A stretch of DNA of 64,000 bases. Origin: Sphingobium sp. (GTDB lineage: Bacteria; Pseudomonadota; Alphaproteobacteria; Sphingomonadales; Sphingomonadaceae). A model generated the notes under the pieces. That model saw only the letters and a list, made by a program, of their open reading frames with translations, did not search any database and was not told where the DNA came from. Position numbers and translations under genes: made by a program. The stretch spans positions 61,579 through 125,578 of the forward strand of contig JAHFPV010000013.1 in NCBI GenBank assembly GCA_023266575.1, written 5' to 3'. Below are positions 35,764 to 46,180 of this stretch, in pieces (positions within the stretch are counted from its first letter, which is position 1; each line of letters begins with the position of its first letter).

Positions 35764-38177
35764 AGTTCACCCTGAGCTGGCTCAAGACGCATCTCAAGAC
35801 GGATGCCGACCTTGCGATGATCCTCAAGACGCTCAACGCCATCGGGCTGGAGGTCGAGGGCGTCGAAAATCCGGCGGAGAAGCTGGGTGGCTTCAAGATC
35901 GCGAAGGTCTTGACCGCCGAACGCCATCCGCAGGCCGACAAGTTACAAGTGCTGACCGTCGACCATGGCGACGGCAATCCGTTGCAGGTCGTGTGCGGCG
36001 CCCCCAATGCGCGCGCGGGGCTTGTCGGCGTGTTCGGGACTGAGGGCGCGGTGGTGCCCGCCAATGGCATGGTGCTGAAAAAGACGGCGATCCGCGGTGT
36101 CGAATCCAATGGCATGATGTGTTCCACGCGCGAGCTGGAACTGGGTGACGATCATGACGGCATCATCGAACTGGATGCGGACGCGCCGGTGGGGCAGGTC
36201 TATGCCGACTGGGCGGGGCTGAACGATCCGGTCATCGACGTGTCGATCACGCCCAACCGGCAGGACTGCATGGGCGTGCGCGGTATTGCGCGCGATCTGG
36301 CGGCGGCGGGGCTGGGGACGCTCAATGTCATCATCGTGCCGGAGATTGCGGGCGTTGGCGCGGGGCCGGATGTGCGGACCGAGGATGTGGAGGGCTGTCC
36401 GGCCTTCTTCGCGCGGACCGTGCGCGGCGTGACCAATGGCCAGTCGCCCGACTGGATGGCCAAGCGTCTGAAGGCGATCGGGCAGAAGCCGATCAGCACT
36501 TTGGTGGACATCACCAACTATATCATGATCGACCTGGGCCGTCCGCTGCACGTCTATGACATGGCGAGCCTGAAGGGCGGGCTGGTGGCGCGCAAGGGCA
36601 AGCCGGGCGAGCAGGTGCTGGCGCTCAATGGCAAGACCTATACGGTTGACGAGACGATGACCGTCATCGCCGACGACGAAGCGGTGCATGACATTGGCGG
36701 CATCATGGGGGGCGAACATTCGGGCGCGCAGGATGGCACCACCGACGTGCTGATCGAATGCGCTTACTTTACGCCCGAACGGATCGCGATGACCGGGCAG
36801 AAGCTGACCCTGACATCCGACGCGCGCGGGCGGTTCGAGCGTGGGGTCGATCCGGCCTTTCTGGACGATGGCCTGTCGATCGCGACCAGTCTGGTGACGC
36901 ATTTGTGCGGTGGCACGCCCAGCGAGGCAACCCGCGCGGGTGCGCCGCCGGTGACGCCAAAAGTCGTGCACTATACGCCCGACCAGTGCCTGACGCTGGC
37001 GGGCGTCTATGTGGCGGCGGACGAGCAGAAACGCATCCTCGAAAGTCTGGGCTTTGTCGTGGGCGGGCAGGAAAACCGCACCGATTATGAGGATGGCGTG
37101 CCGGTGATCGTGCCGGGCACCTGGTCGATCACCGTGCCAAGCTGGCGGCGCGACGTCGATAGCTGGCCCGATATTGTCGAGGAAGTGGTGCGCATCGTCG
37201 GGCTGGAGCATGTACCCTCCACCCCGCTGCCGCGTATGCCGGGCGTTGCCCGTCCCACCGCCACGCCTGAGCAGCTGGTCGAGCGCCGGGTGCGCCGGAC
37301 GGCGGCGGCGCGCGGCCTTGCCGAGGCGATCAACTGGTCCTTCCTGTCGGAAAAGGAGGCCGCTTCCGTGGGCGGGGGGCAGTGGGTGCTGGCCAACCCG
37401 ATTTCGGAGGATTTGAAGGTCATGCGGCCGTCGCTGCTGCCCGGCCTGCTGTCGGCCAGCCGTCGCAATATGGATCGCGGCGCGGCGTCGGTGCGATTGT
37501 TCGAGCTGGGGCGGCGCTATTTCAAGCAGGGCGAGCGGGCGACCGTCGGCTTCGTGCTGGCGGGCGAGAAGCAGCCGCGCAGCTGGCAGGATGGCAAGGC
37601 CCAGCCCTTCACCGCCTATGATGCCAAGGCTGACATCTTGGCGCTGCTTGCGGCGGCGGGCGCGCCGGTTGCCAATCTCCAGAGTTTCGGAGAGGCATCG
37701 GGGGCCTATCATCCCGGTCAGTCGGGGACGTTGCGGCTGGGGTCAAAAGCGGTGTTGGCCGAATATGGCGTGCTGCATCCGGCCTTGGCCAAGCAGTTCG
37801 GACTGAGCGGCACGGTGGTGGCGGGCGAGATTTTCCTCGACGCGATACCGGGCAAGCGCAAGACCGGCTTCATGCGCGCGCCCTATGCGCCGCCCGCCCT
37901 GCAGGCGGTGAAGCGCGATTTCGCCTTTGTCGTGGCTGACGCCGTGGAGGCCGATGCGCTGGTCCGGGCGGTCAAGGGCGCGGACAAGAAAGCGATTGTC
38001 GATGCGCGTCTGTTCGATGTCTTTACTGGACCGGGCGTGGATGAAGGCAGCAAGAGCCTTGCGATCGAAGTCACCCTCCAGCCGGGCGAGAAGAGCTTTA
38101 CCCAGGAAGAACTGGACGCGATCAGCGCGGCGATCGTCAAGGCCGCGCAGAAGCTGGGCGGCGTGTTGCGCGGCTGA
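35760..38177 (+). CDS. pheT: Phenylalanine-tRNA ligase beta subunit
   Basis: The 805-residue protein starts [12 protein letters not shown], contains the EMAP/OB tRNA-binding domain at about 40-150 ([20 protein letters not shown]), B3/B4 and B5 domains, the pseudo-catalytic core at about 480-690, and a C-terminal ferredoxin-fold anticodon-binding domain ([19 protein letters not shown] onward). The start at 35760 is fixed by the ATGA overlap with pheS; the open frame reaches back to 35601 only as a shadow inside pheS. Confidence 0.97.
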   Translation: MKFTLSWLKTHLKTDADLAMILKTLNAIGLEVEGVENPAEKLGGFKIAKVLTAERHPQADKLQVLTVDHGDGNPLQVVCGAPNARAGLVGVFGTEGAVVPANGMVLKKTAIRGVESNGMMCSTRELELGDDHDGIIELDADAPVGQVYADWAGLNDPVIDVSITPNRQDCMGVRGIARDLAAAGLGTLNVIIVPEIAGVGAGPDVRTEDVEGCPAFFARTVRGVTNGQSPDWMAKRLKAIGQKPISTLVDITNYIMIDLGRPLHVYDMASLKGGLVARKGKPGEQVLALNGKTYTVDETMTVIADDEAVHDIGGIMGGEHSGAQDGTTDVLIECAYFTPERIAMTGQKLTLTSDARGRFERGVDPAFLDDGLSIATSLVTHLCGGTPSEATRAGAPPVTPKVVHYTPDQCLTLAGVYVAADEQKRILESLGFVVGGQENRTDYEDGVPVIVPGTWSITVPSWRRDVDSWPDIVEEVVRIVGLEHVPSTPLPRMPGVARPTATPEQLVERRVRRTAAARGLAEAINWSFLSEKEAASVGGGQWVLANPISEDLKVMRPSLLPGLLSASRRNMDRGAASVRLFELGRRYFKQGERATVGFVLAGEKQPRSWQDGKAQPFTAYDAKADILALLAAAGAPVANLQSFGEASGAYHPGQSGTLRLGSKAVLAEYGVLHPALAKQFGLSGTVVAGEIFLDAIPGKRKTGFMRAPYAPPALQAVKRDFAFVVADAVEADALVRAVKGADKKAIVDARLFDVFTGPGVDEGSKSLAIEVTLQPGEKSFTQEELDAISAAIVKAAQKLGGVLRG

Positions 38178-38199
38178 ACCGACGCGAGGGCGGGGGAAT

Positions 38200-39099
38200 T
38201 TACCCCGCCTTCGCCCGCAGTGCGATCGCCATGCCTGCGATCGCCAGCAAGGCGCCACCAGCGGCTAGCCCGGTCCAGCGATATCCCTCCACCAGCGTGG
38301 AAATGAGCATCGCGATGATCGGGATGAGGACGCTGGTGTAAGCCGCGCGGCCCGCGCCCATGCGCTGGATCAGGCGGAAATAGAGCGGGAAGGTGACGAC
38401 TGATCCGGCCAGCCCCAGCCAGGCGACGCCCAGCCAATAACCCGCGCGCCATTCGACCACCGGCGGGCCGACCGTGGCGAGTGCATAGGCCGCGTCCACC
38501 GCTGCGCCGATCAGCATCGCCCAGGTCAGCACGGCTATCATCGGCAGGCGGCGGGCAATCTCCATCCCCTGCATGACATTGGCGGCAGACGCGCTCAGCA
38601 GTCCGGCGACAGCGAAGCCGACACCCATCAGCACGTCACCCGGCGCGATGCCGGCGGCGCGATATTCATGGGTCAGCATCAACGCAATGCCGGTCATCGC
38701 GATCCCCGACCCGGCGATGAAGGCGCGGCCGACGGGCTGGCGGAAGATCAGGAAGGACAGGATGGAGTTGGGGATGAGCAGCATGGCGTAGATCACGGCG
38801 ACGACACCCGATGTCAGGGTGAGTTCGGCGCGATAGACGAAGTTGAAATTGAGGACGAATTGCGCCGTCCCCAGCAACGCGGCAAAGACCAGTCCCGCGC
38901 CGCCGATACGGAGAGATACACCGCGCATCCGGCAAAAGACGGCCATGACCACCCCGGCCAGCGCGAAGCGATAGCAAACCGACCAGCTGGCTGGCACGCT
39001 GCCAATCTGGTCGCGGATGACGATCCAGGTCGAACTCCAGATCAGCGTGACGAGGATGAAGGGGAAGAGGATGCCACCCTTCGCGGTGGGCTCAGCCAT
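38200..39099 (-). CDS. DMT-superfamily (EamA) exporter
   Basis: The 299-residue inner-membrane protein has ten predicted helices in two EamA repeats, beginning ILFPFILVTLIWSSTWIVIRDQ and with a second repeat from about residue 150. EamA proteins export amino acids and other small metabolites. The ATG at 39099 overlaps the 3' end of the threonine aldolase gene by 8 bases, so they are co-expressed; export of an amino acid connected with that lyase is a reasonable guess. It converges with pheT. Confidence 0.88.
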   Translation of the reverse strand: MAEPTAKGGILFPFILVTLIWSSTWIVIRDQIGSVPASWSVCYRFALAGVVMAVFCRMRGVSLRIGGAGLVFAALLGTAQFVLNFNFVYRAELTLTSGVVAVIYAMLLIPNSILSFLIFRQPVGRAFIAGSGIAMTGIALMLTHEYRAAGIAPGDVLMGVGFAVAGLLSASAANVMQGMEIARRLPMIAVLTWAMLIGAAVDAAYALATVGPPVVEWRAGYWLGVAWLGLAGSVVTFPLYFRLIQRMGAGRAAYTSVLIPIIAMLISTLVEGYRWTGLAAGGALLAIAGMAIALRAKAG

Positions 39100-40111
39100 G
39101 GTCGAGCGCCCGCAGTGCGGCGGCGAGTGGCGCGACGCTCGCGGCGTCTTGCGACCAGTTGGTGACCAGCCGTGCGGCCCCTTCGCTCCAGTCGTAGAAA
39201 TCAAAGCCTTGGGCGCGCAGCATGGCGGCTTCGGCAGCGGTCAGGCGGATGAACAGCTCATTCGCTTCGACCCGGTGGAGCAGGCGATCCGGCACGGCTT
39301 GCGCCAATGCCTGCGCGGCGGCATTGGCGGCGCGTGCGTTGGTCAGCCACAGGTCATCCTCGACCATCGCCAATATCTGCGCGGCGAGATAACGGCCCTT
39401 GGAGAAAAGATGCCCCGACCGTTTGCGCCAGCGGGCAGCCTCAGCGGCGCGGGCGTCTGCTTGGTGTCCGAAGAACAGCAAGGCTTCGCCGATCATTCCG
39501 CCATTTTTGACGCAGCCAAAGCTGAGCGCATCGACTCCGGCGCGCCACGTCAGCTCCGCGGGCGCGCAGCCCAGATGCGCCACCGCATTGGCGAAGCGTG
39601 CGCCGTCCATGTGGAAGCCTAGGCCATGGGTGCGGGCGATGGCACCCAGCGCGGCGACCTCATCGGGGGCATAGACGCGGCCATATTCGGTGGCATTGGT
39701 GATGCTGATCGCGCGGGCGGGTATTTGATGCACATCCGGGCGGATCGTAGCCAGCCGCGCGCTGACCGCGTCGGGGGTCAGCTTCGCGCCATCCCCCGGC
39801 AGCGTCATCAGACTGGCGCCATGGGTGAAGAAGCCGGGCGCGCCGCATTCGTCGACGACGATATGCGCTGCTTCATGGCAGATCACCCCGCCATAGGGCG
39901 GGCAGAGCGTCGCCAGCGCGATGCTGTTGGCCGCCGTGCCGGTCGCGATCCACAGCGCCCGGACTTGCGTGTCGAACAGGGCGGAGAAAGCCCCGTCCAG
40001 CCTGGCGCTCCACCGGTCGCCATCATAGCCATGGTCGGCGCTGTCGGCGGCTGCCATCGCCGCCATCACCTGCGGGCAAACCGGGGTCGCATTGTCGGAA
40101 AAAAAGTGCAT
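39092..40111 (-). CDS. ltaE: Low-specificity L-threonine aldolase (beta-eliminating lyase family)
   Basis: The 339-residue PLP enzyme has the family start MHFFSDNATPVCPQVMAAM, the ALWIATGTAANSIALATL cofactor block, HMDGARFANAVAHL and the Schiff-base Lys in LSFGCVKNGGMIG. These enzymes cleave L-threonine or L-allo-threonine to glycine and acetaldehyde. The ATG at 40111 matches the family N-terminus; the open frame runs to 40165 without support. A DMT exporter gene follows with an 8-base overlap. It diverges from ilvE across 138 bases. Confidence 0.9.
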   Translation of the reverse strand: MHFFSDNATPVCPQVMAAMAAADSADHGYDGDRWSARLDGAFSALFDTQVRALWIATGTAANSIALATLCPPYGGVICHEAAHIVVDECGAPGFFTHGASLMTLPGDGAKLTPDAVSARLATIRPDVHQIPARAISITNATEYGRVYAPDEVAALGAIARTHGLGFHMDGARFANAVAHLGCAPAELTWRAGVDALSFGCVKNGGMIGEALLFFGHQADARAAEAARWRKRSGHLFSKGRYLAAQILAMVEDDLWLTNARAANAAAQALAQAVPDRLLHRVEANELFIRLTAAEAAMLRAQGFDFYDWSEGAARLVTNWSQDAASVAPLAAALRALDHG

Positions 40112-40249
40112 GGCCGAGCGATAGCGGGGTGGCGAGAAAGCGCCAAGAGGCCAGCATGGGCGCAATGGCCTGATGGGTCAGCATAGTTGACGTTGTTTCA
40201 TGCGCCTATTTGTGACATAGGCACGCCGTCCAACCCAAGGAGACAGACT

Positions 40250-41341
40250 ATGGACGTCGAGCAGACATCGCGCTTTACCGTCACCCCAAGCCCCAGGGCT
40301 GTGTCGGTGGACGAGCGTGCCGTATTGCTGGCGGACCCCGGTTTCGGGCGGATTTTTACCGATCATATGGTGACGATCCGCTACACCGAAGGGCAGGGCT
40401 GGCACAGCCATGCGGTCGGCCCGCGTGAGCCGTTCCAGATCGACCCGGCCTGCGCGGTGCTGCATTATGCGCAGGAAATCTTTGAAGGGATGAAGGCCTA
40501 TCGGCTGGAAGATGGCAGCATCGCCATGTTCCGCCCGGAGGAAAATGCCCGTCGTTTTGCCGAATCGGCCGAGCGCATGGCGATGCCCGCACTGCCGCAG
40601 GACATATTTTTGGAGGCGGTCGAGGCGCTGGTGCAGATCGATGCCGAATGGATTCCGGGCGGGGAAGGCAGCCTCTATCTGCGCCCCTTCCTGTTCGCGA
40701 GCGAGAATTTCCTGGGTGTGCGCCCTTCCAACGAATATATTTTCTGCGTCATCGCCTCGCCTGCCGGTGCCTATTTCAAGGGTGGCAAGAAGGCCGTGAC
40801 CCTGTGGGTGTCGGAACATTTCACCCGCGCGGCGCGGGGCGGCACCGGCGCTGCCAAATGCGGCGGCAATTATGCCGCGTCGCTGATCGCGCAGAAGGAA
40901 GCGATCGGCCATGGCTGCGATCAGGTCGTGTTTCTGGACGCGGCGGAAAATAAGTGGGTTGAGGAACTGGGCGGCATGAACGTCTTTTTCGTCATGGACG
41001 ACGGGTCGATCGTCACCCCACCGCTGGGCGGCACCATCCTGCCCGGCATCACCCGCGATTCGATCATCACCCTGGCGCGCGCCAAGGGGCATGACGTGCG
41101 CGAAGAGCCTTACAGCTTCGCCCAGTGGCGCGCCGATGCGGCCAGCGGCAAGCTGCGCGAGGCGTTCGCCTGCGGCACCGCGGCGGTCGTCACCGCGATC
41201 GGCACGGTCAAGAGCGTGGATGGCGACTTCACCATCGGCAATGGCGATGGCGGCATCGTCACCGAAACGCTGCGGGCGGAACTGACCGGTATTCAGCGTG
41301 GGACGGTGGCGGATCCGGCGGGCTGGGTGCGGATGCTGTAA
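40250..41341 (+). CDS. ilvE: Branched-chain amino acid aminotransferase
   Basis: The 363-residue class IV PLP aminotransferase makes valine, leucine and isoleucine from their keto acids. It shows [30 protein letters not shown], the PLP Lys in [14 protein letters not shown] and [11 protein letters not shown]. The size and the MTIRY-type N-terminus are those of the BCAT type found in eukaryotes and many alphaproteobacteria. AAGGAG 8 bases before the ATG at 40250 decides the start. Confidence 0.95.
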   Translation: MDVEQTSRFTVTPSPRAVSVDERAVLLADPGFGRIFTDHMVTIRYTEGQGWHSHAVGPREPFQIDPACAVLHYAQEIFEGMKAYRLEDGSIAMFRPEENARRFAESAERMAMPALPQDIFLEAVEALVQIDAEWIPGGEGSLYLRPFLFASENFLGVRPSNEYIFCVIASPAGAYFKGGKKAVTLWVSEHFTRAARGGTGAAKCGGNYAASLIAQKEAIGHGCDQVVFLDAAENKWVEELGGMNVFFVMDDGSIVTPPLGGTILPGITRDSIITLARAKGHDVREEPYSFAQWRADAASGKLREAFACGTAAVVTAIGTVKSVDGDFTIGNGDGGIVTETLRAELTGIQRGTVADPAGWVRML

Positions 41342-41361
41342 CCGGCGGATGATTCCAAACC

Positions 41362-41442
41362 CCGTTCGGGCTGAGCTTGTCGAAGCCCTGTCGTTTTTTC
41401 TTGAAAGGAAGGACGGCCCTTCGACAGGCTCAGGGCGAACGG
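41362..41442. repeat. REP-like inverted repeat C
   Basis: CCGTTCGGGCTGAGCTTG (continuing TCGAAG) pairs with the terminal GACAGGCTCAGGGCGAACGG after about 30 bases. It begins 20 bases after the ilvE stop. Its arms are nearly identical to those of element B. Confidence 0.85.
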
Positions 41443-41532
41443 AGTTTTTGTATGGTGCTGCACCCTGTCCTTTCGGGCGTAGGGCGCGCGCACCCGCTTC
41501 CCAACCGGCTCCCAAGCGCCTAGATAACCCGA

Positions 41533-42741
41533 ATGGAACGCTTCGACGTCGTGATATTGGGTGGTGGTCTTGTCGGCCTGACCCTTGGCATCGCCCTTTC
41601 CGGCCATGGCGTGCGCTGCGCCGTGATCGACCCCGCCGATCCGGTGGATACCACTGCCACCGGCTTTGACGGCCGCGTGTCGGCGATCAGTTCGACCAGC
41701 TTCGCGATGCTCTCGGCGATCGGGGTCGCGCCCTATCTGGAAGGGAAAGGCTGCCCGATCGATCGCATCTGGGTCAGCGACGGGCTGGAGCCGGGAGCGC
41801 TCGATTTCGTGCCGGACGCCGACGATGGCGTGATGGGGACGATGATCCCCAATCGCGACCTGCGTATCGCGCTGGCACAGGCGGCGGCGGGGGCGAGCCA
41901 TCTCACCCGCTTCCAGCCCGACCGCGCGATCCATGTCGATCGCAATGCCGATGGCGTGACGCTGACGCTGGCGAGCGGGGCGACGATCCGGGGCGCGCTG
42001 CTGATCGCGGCGGAGGGGCGCAACAGCCCAACGCGCGAGGCGGCGGGCATCCGCACCACGCGCTGGCAATATAAGCATACCGCCATGGTCAGCGCGATCG
42101 ACCATGAAGTGCCGCACGCCAATACGGCCTATGAGATTTTCTATGTTGGCGGCCCGTTCGCGCTGCTGCCGATGCTGCCCGGCACACGATCGGCGATAGT
42201 ATGGACGGTGCCAACGGAACAGGCACCCGCAATGCTCAAATTGTCCGAGCGCGCCTGGCTGGCCGAAGCGCAGAAGCGGATCGGTGGTTTCCTTGGCGAG
42301 ATTAGTCTGGCCGGGCCGCGATCCTCCTACCCCTTGGGCTTTCACCATGCCGCGCGGATCACCGACACGCGGCTGGCGCTGGTCGGCGACAGCGCTCATG
42401 CGATCCACCCGATTGCAGGGCAGGGCTTGAACCTGGGCTTCCGCGATGTCGCCGCTCTGGTCGAGGTGTTGGTCGAGGGCAAGCGGCTAGGCCTTGATCC
42501 GGGTGATGCGCAATTACTGGCGCGCTTCCAGCGCTGGCGCAGTCTGGATTCGCTGTCGGTCAGCGTGGCGATGGACGGGCTGGTGCGGCTGTTCGATGTG
42601 CCGGGGCGGTTGCCCGCGTTGGCGCGGCGCGCGGGGCTGGCTGCGGTGCAGCGGACCTCGCTGCTGAAAGGTCGTTTCATGGCCGAGGCGCGCGGGCAGT
42701 CAGGCGCGCTGCCACGGTTGCTGACGGGCGAGATGGTTTAG
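41533..42741 (+). CDS. UbiH/UbiF/COQ6-type FAD-dependent hydroxylase
   Basis: The 402-residue flavoprotein belongs to the ubiquinone-biosynthesis hydroxylases. FAD-binding motifs are VVILGGGLVGLTLG at 6-19, the DG motif region and the second FAD block LVGDSAHAIHPIAGQGLNLG near 282-301. It would hydroxylate one position of the ubiquinone ring; which one cannot be told, and alphaproteobacteria use UbiL/UbiM variants. It stands alone after a repeat element, with no ubi neighbours in the window. Confidence 0.88.
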   Translation: MERFDVVILGGGLVGLTLGIALSGHGVRCAVIDPADPVDTTATGFDGRVSAISSTSFAMLSAIGVAPYLEGKGCPIDRIWVSDGLEPGALDFVPDADDGVMGTMIPNRDLRIALAQAAAGASHLTRFQPDRAIHVDRNADGVTLTLASGATIRGALLIAAEGRNSPTREAAGIRTTRWQYKHTAMVSAIDHEVPHANTAYEIFYVGGPFALLPMLPGTRSAIVWTVPTEQAPAMLKLSERAWLAEAQKRIGGFLGEISLAGPRSSYPLGFHHAARITDTRLALVGDSAHAIHPIAGQGLNLGFRDVAALVEVLVEGKRLGLDPGDAQLLARFQRWRSLDSLSVSVAMDGLVRLFDVPGRLPALARRAGLAAVQRTSLLKGRFMAEARGQSGALPRLLTGEMV

Positions 42742-42817
42742 TTACGGTTAGGATATAGCCTCTCCCGCAAGTGGTAGGGAAACCAAAGCCGAACTGTCAG
42801 CTTATGATCAAAAGCCG

Positions 42818-43330
42818 TTACAACATCCGCCGCAGCACATTGTCCTTCAGCACGATATGATGGCGCAGCGCAGCAGCGATGTGGACGATGATCAGCGCGG
42901 CCCAGGCGAAGCCCATGATCTCATGCCCCTCGCCGGACAGGCCGACGAGGATATCGCCCTTGGTCACTGCGAATTTGGGCACGTCGAACAGGAAGAACCA
43001 GTTGAGCGGTCGCGTGCCGGCTGATGTCATGATCCAGCCGGTCAGTGGCACCAGGATCATGAAGGCATAAAAGATGAAATGGGTGGCGTGCGCCGCCGCT
43101 TTCTCCCAACCGGGCATGGAGGCGGGGAGCGGCGGGGGGCGGTAGCCGATGCGCCAGGCCAGCCGCACCAGCGTCAGCGCCAGCACGGTCAGGCCCAGCG
43201 ACTTATGGACCGGCATCACCGCCCAGTCCTTGGGCAGCGCGTCATGGGCGATGCCAAGGGCCAGATTGACGATGATCAGGACCGCCATGATCCAGTGCAG
43301 GGCGCGGGCGACAGAGGTATAGCGGTCCAT
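42818..43330 (-). CDS. Cytochrome b561 family protein
   Basis: The 170-residue protein has four transmembrane helices (about 12-30, 42-60, 83-105 and 135-158) and the conserved heme-ligating histidines in ALHWIM, PVHKSLG, HATHFIFY and IVHIAAALRHHI. Bacterial b561 (CybB type) oxidises quinols or scavenges superoxide in the inner membrane. It begins 25 bases after acs on the same strand and could be in its transcript. Confidence 0.88.
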   Translation of the reverse strand: MDRYTSVARALHWIMAVLIIVNLALGIAHDALPKDWAVMPVHKSLGLTVLALTLVRLAWRIGYRPPPLPASMPGWEKAAAHATHFIFYAFMILVPLTGWIMTSAGTRPLNWFFLFDVPKFAVTKGDILVGLSGEGHEIMGFAWAALIIVHIAAALRHHIVLKDNVLRRML

Positions 43331-43355
43331 GACAGCTCCTTTGGATTGGCTGCGC

Positions 43356-45299
43356 CTAACCCTGCCGGTTCGCGACCAGATTGTCGACTACGGACGGATC
43401 GGCCAGCGTACTGGTATCCCCTAGCGCCTGCGCCGACACTTCGCCCTCCGCAATTTTACGGAGGATACGACGCATGATCTTGCCTGACCGGGTCTTGGGC
43501 AGGCCCGGCGCGAACTGGATCACGTCCGGCGTGGCGATCGGGCCGATTTCGGTGCGGACCCATTTGACCAGCGTCTTGCGCAACTCGTCACTTGGCTCTT
43601 CATGCGCGTTGAGCGTCACATAAGCGTAGATGCCCTGGCCCTTGATGTCGTGGGGGAAGCCGACGACGGCGGCTTCGGCGACGCTTTCATGCAATACCAG
43701 CGCGCTTTCCACCTCCGCCGTGCCCATGCGGTGGCCCGACACGTTGATGACGTCATCAACGCGCCCGGTGATCCAGTAATAGCCGTCCGCATCGCGCCGC
43801 GCGCCGTCGCCAGTGGTATATTTGCCGGGGAAGGTGGTGAAATAGGTCTGGAAGAAGCGATCATGATCGCCCCAGACGGTGCGCATCTGGCCCGGCCAGC
43901 TTTGCGCGATGACCAGGTTACCCTCGGTCGCGCCTTCCAGCACCTGGCCCTCCGCATCGACGATCTGCGGCACCACGCCGGGCATCGGCAGGGTGGCGGA
44001 GCCAGGCTTGAGGTCGGTCGCGCCCGGTGTCGGCGCGATCATCGCCGCGCCGGTTTCGGTCTGCCACCAGGTGTCGATGATCGGGCAGCGCCCTTCGCCC
44101 ACGACGCTGTGATACCAGCGCCAGGCTTCCGGGTTGATCGGCTCACCGACGGTGCCGAGCAGGCGGAGCGATTTGCGGCTGGTCGAATGGACGAATTCGT
44201 CGCCCTCCTTCATCAGTGCGCGCAGCGCCGTGGGGGCGGTGAAGATGGTCTGGACCTGATGCCGGTCGACCACTTCCCAGATGCGGGCGGGCGTCGGGTA
44301 ATTGGGGACACCTTCATACATCAACGTCGTCGCGCCGTTCGCCAGCGGGCCATAGACGATATAGCTGTGGCCGGTGACCCAGCCAATGTCGGCGGCGCAC
44401 CAGTAGATGTCGCCGGGCCGATAGTCGAAACAGAGTTCGTGGGTCAGCGACGCCCAGAGCAGATAGCCGCCGGTCGTGTGCAGCACGCCCTTGGGCTTGC
44501 CGGTCGATCCCGACGTGTAGAGAATGAACAGCGGGTCCTCCGCATTCATCGGTTCGGGCGGGCAGTCGGGAGACGCTTTGGCCGCTTCCTCGTGCAGCCA
44601 CAGGTCGCGACCCGGTGCCATGGTCACCGCGCCGCCGGTCGCCTGCACGACGATCACCGTCTTGACGCTGGGGCAATCCTTCAGCGCTGCATCGACATTG
44701 GCCTTGAGCGGCACCGCCTTGCCCGCGCGACGGCCTTCGTCGGCGGTCACCACAAGCGTGGAATCGCAATCGATGATACGCCCGGCCAACGCTTCGGGGG
44801 AAAAGCCGCCGAACACGACGCTGTGGACCGCGCCGATCCGGGCGCAGGCGAGCAGGGCGAAGGCAGACTCTGGGATCATCGGCAGATAGAGGGTGATGCG
44901 GTCGCCTTTGCGCGCGCCTGCAGCTTTCAGCACATTGGCAAAGCGACACACTTGCTCATGGACCTGCGCGTAGCTGTAGCGGCGCGGCTGCGCGTCGGGC
45001 GAATCGGGTTCCCAGATGATCGCGGTCTGGTCTGCGCGTGTCGTCAGATGGCGGTCGATACAGTTGGCGCTGACGTTCAGCACGCCGTCGGCGAACCATT
45101 TGACGCCGAAATCGGCTTCGGCAAAGCTGCTTTCATTCGCGCGGGTGGGGGGCGTGATCCAGTCGAGACGCTGCGCCCGTTCCAGCCAATAGGCGTCGGC
45201 ATCGTCGATCGAGCGGGCATAGTCGGCGGCGCGGGCCGCCTTGTCCATCAGCGCATTTTTGGCCCAATCCTCCGGCACCGGGAAAAAATCGTCAGACAT
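43356..45299 (-). CDS. acs: Acetate-CoA ligase (acetyl-CoA synthetase)
   Basis: The 647-residue enzyme activates acetate to acetyl-CoA through acetyl-AMP. It shows the P-loop-like [20 protein letters not shown], the [12 protein letters not shown]5 motif, [11 protein letters not shown]7, and the C-terminal [12 protein letters not shown] containing the Lys that is regulated by acetylation in Acs enzymes. Length matches E. coli Acs (652). It diverges from the GST gene across 185 bases in which I see no clear operator. Confidence 0.96.
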   Translation of the reverse strand: MSDDFFPVPEDWAKNALMDKAARAADYARSIDDADAYWLERAQRLDWITPPTRANESSFAEADFGVKWFADGVLNVSANCIDRHLTTRADQTAIIWEPDSPDAQPRRYSYAQVHEQVCRFANVLKAAGARKGDRITLYLPMIPESAFALLACARIGAVHSVVFGGFSPEALAGRIIDCDSTLVVTADEGRRAGKAVPLKANVDAALKDCPSVKTVIVVQATGGAVTMAPGRDLWLHEEAAKASPDCPPEPMNAEDPLFILYTSGSTGKPKGVLHTTGGYLLWASLTHELCFDYRPGDIYWCAADIGWVTGHSYIVYGPLANGATTLMYEGVPNYPTPARIWEVVDRHQVQTIFTAPTALRALMKEGDEFVHSTSRKSLRLLGTVGEPINPEAWRWYHSVVGEGRCPIIDTWWQTETGAAMIAPTPGATDLKPGSATLPMPGVVPQIVDAEGQVLEGATEGNLVIAQSWPGQMRTVWGDHDRFFQTYFTTFPGKYTTGDGARRDADGYYWITGRVDDVINVSGHRMGTAEVESALVLHESVAEAAVVGFPHDIKGQGIYAYVTLNAHEEPSDELRKTLVKWVRTEIGPIATPDVIQFAPGLPKTRSGKIMRRILRKIAEGEVSAQALGDTSTLADPSVVDNLVANRQG

Positions 45300-45484
45300 C
45301 GGGCATCCTTTCCGTAACGAAACCGTTGTTTGGCTGGCCTTCTATCGTCCAGACGCCGAGACCGGAAGCGCTGTTCATGCTGTTTATCATCATCCTTTTG
45401 GTCGATATGACCGAAGCTCTTGATTGACCGTTCCGCATTTTGTCGCTTTCCCCCGCGCGCAGGCACGCCTAACAGGAATCGCCT

Positions 45485-46156
45485 ATGTGGCTTCTCTATC
45501 AATTTCCGCTTTGCCCCTTCTCCCGCAAGGTCCGCCTTCTGCTGGGGGAGAAGGGCGTCGGCTATGACCTGGTGCGCGAATCGCCCTGGTTGATGCGCGA
45601 CGAATTTCTCGATCTGAACCCGGCTGGCACCACGCCGGTGATGGTGGAAGAGGGCAAGGGCATCACCCTGATCGACAGCCAGGCGATCTGCGAATATTTC
45701 GAGGAGACGGTGGAGAAATTCCCGCTCATCTCCGGCACGGCGGCCGGCCGGGCGGAAGTGCGGCGGCTGACCGCCTTTTTCGACCAGAATTTCTATGGCG
45801 ATGTGGTCGGCCCGCTGCTGCACGAGCGGATGAAGAAACGCCTGACCGAGCGCGCCCCGCCCGACGCCCGCATCCTGCGCGAGGCGATGAAGCGGGCAAA
45901 TGTGCATATGGATTATATGGACTATCTGCTCGACCATCGCAGCTGGATGGCGGGCGGCACGCTGAGCCTCGCCGATATTGCCGCGGCAGCGCATCTGTCA
46001 GTGGCGGATTATCTGGGTGGCATCGACTGGCAGGGGCATGAGCCGGTACGGCGCTGGTATGCGGGGTTCAAATCACGCCCGTCCTTCCGCCCGCTCCTGT
46101 CGGAACGGATGGAGGTGATCACCCCGCCGCCCCATTATGAGAAGCCGGATTTTTAA
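45485..46156 (+). CDS. Glutathione S-transferase family protein
   Basis: The 223-residue protein has an N-terminal thioredoxin-fold domain (about 1-78) with QFPLCPFSRKVRLLLGEKG, and cis-Pro and glutathione-gamma-glutamyl contacts in TTPVMVEE and IDSQAICEYFEE. The C-terminal helical domain (about 88-210) includes LSLADIAAAAHLSVADYLG. The CPFS motif suggests an active-site Cys or Ser rather than Tyr. Substrate unknown. The CDS converges with the GGDEF gene. Confidence 0.9.
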   Translation: MWLLYQFPLCPFSRKVRLLLGEKGVGYDLVRESPWLMRDEFLDLNPAGTTPVMVEEGKGITLIDSQAICEYFEETVEKFPLISGTAAGRAEVRRLTAFFDQNFYGDVVGPLLHERMKKRLTERAPPDARILREAMKRANVHMDYMDYLLDHRSWMAGGTLSLADIAAAAHLSVADYLGGIDWQGHEPVRRWYAGFKSRPSFRPLLSERMEVITPPPHYEKPDF

Positions 46157-46180
46157 GGGACGCTAAAGCGCGTCTCCCTT

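Noticed and set aside
43602-45317. Plus-strand frame of 571 codons opposite acs
   Set aside because: Antisense shadow; acs on the other strand has every family motif.
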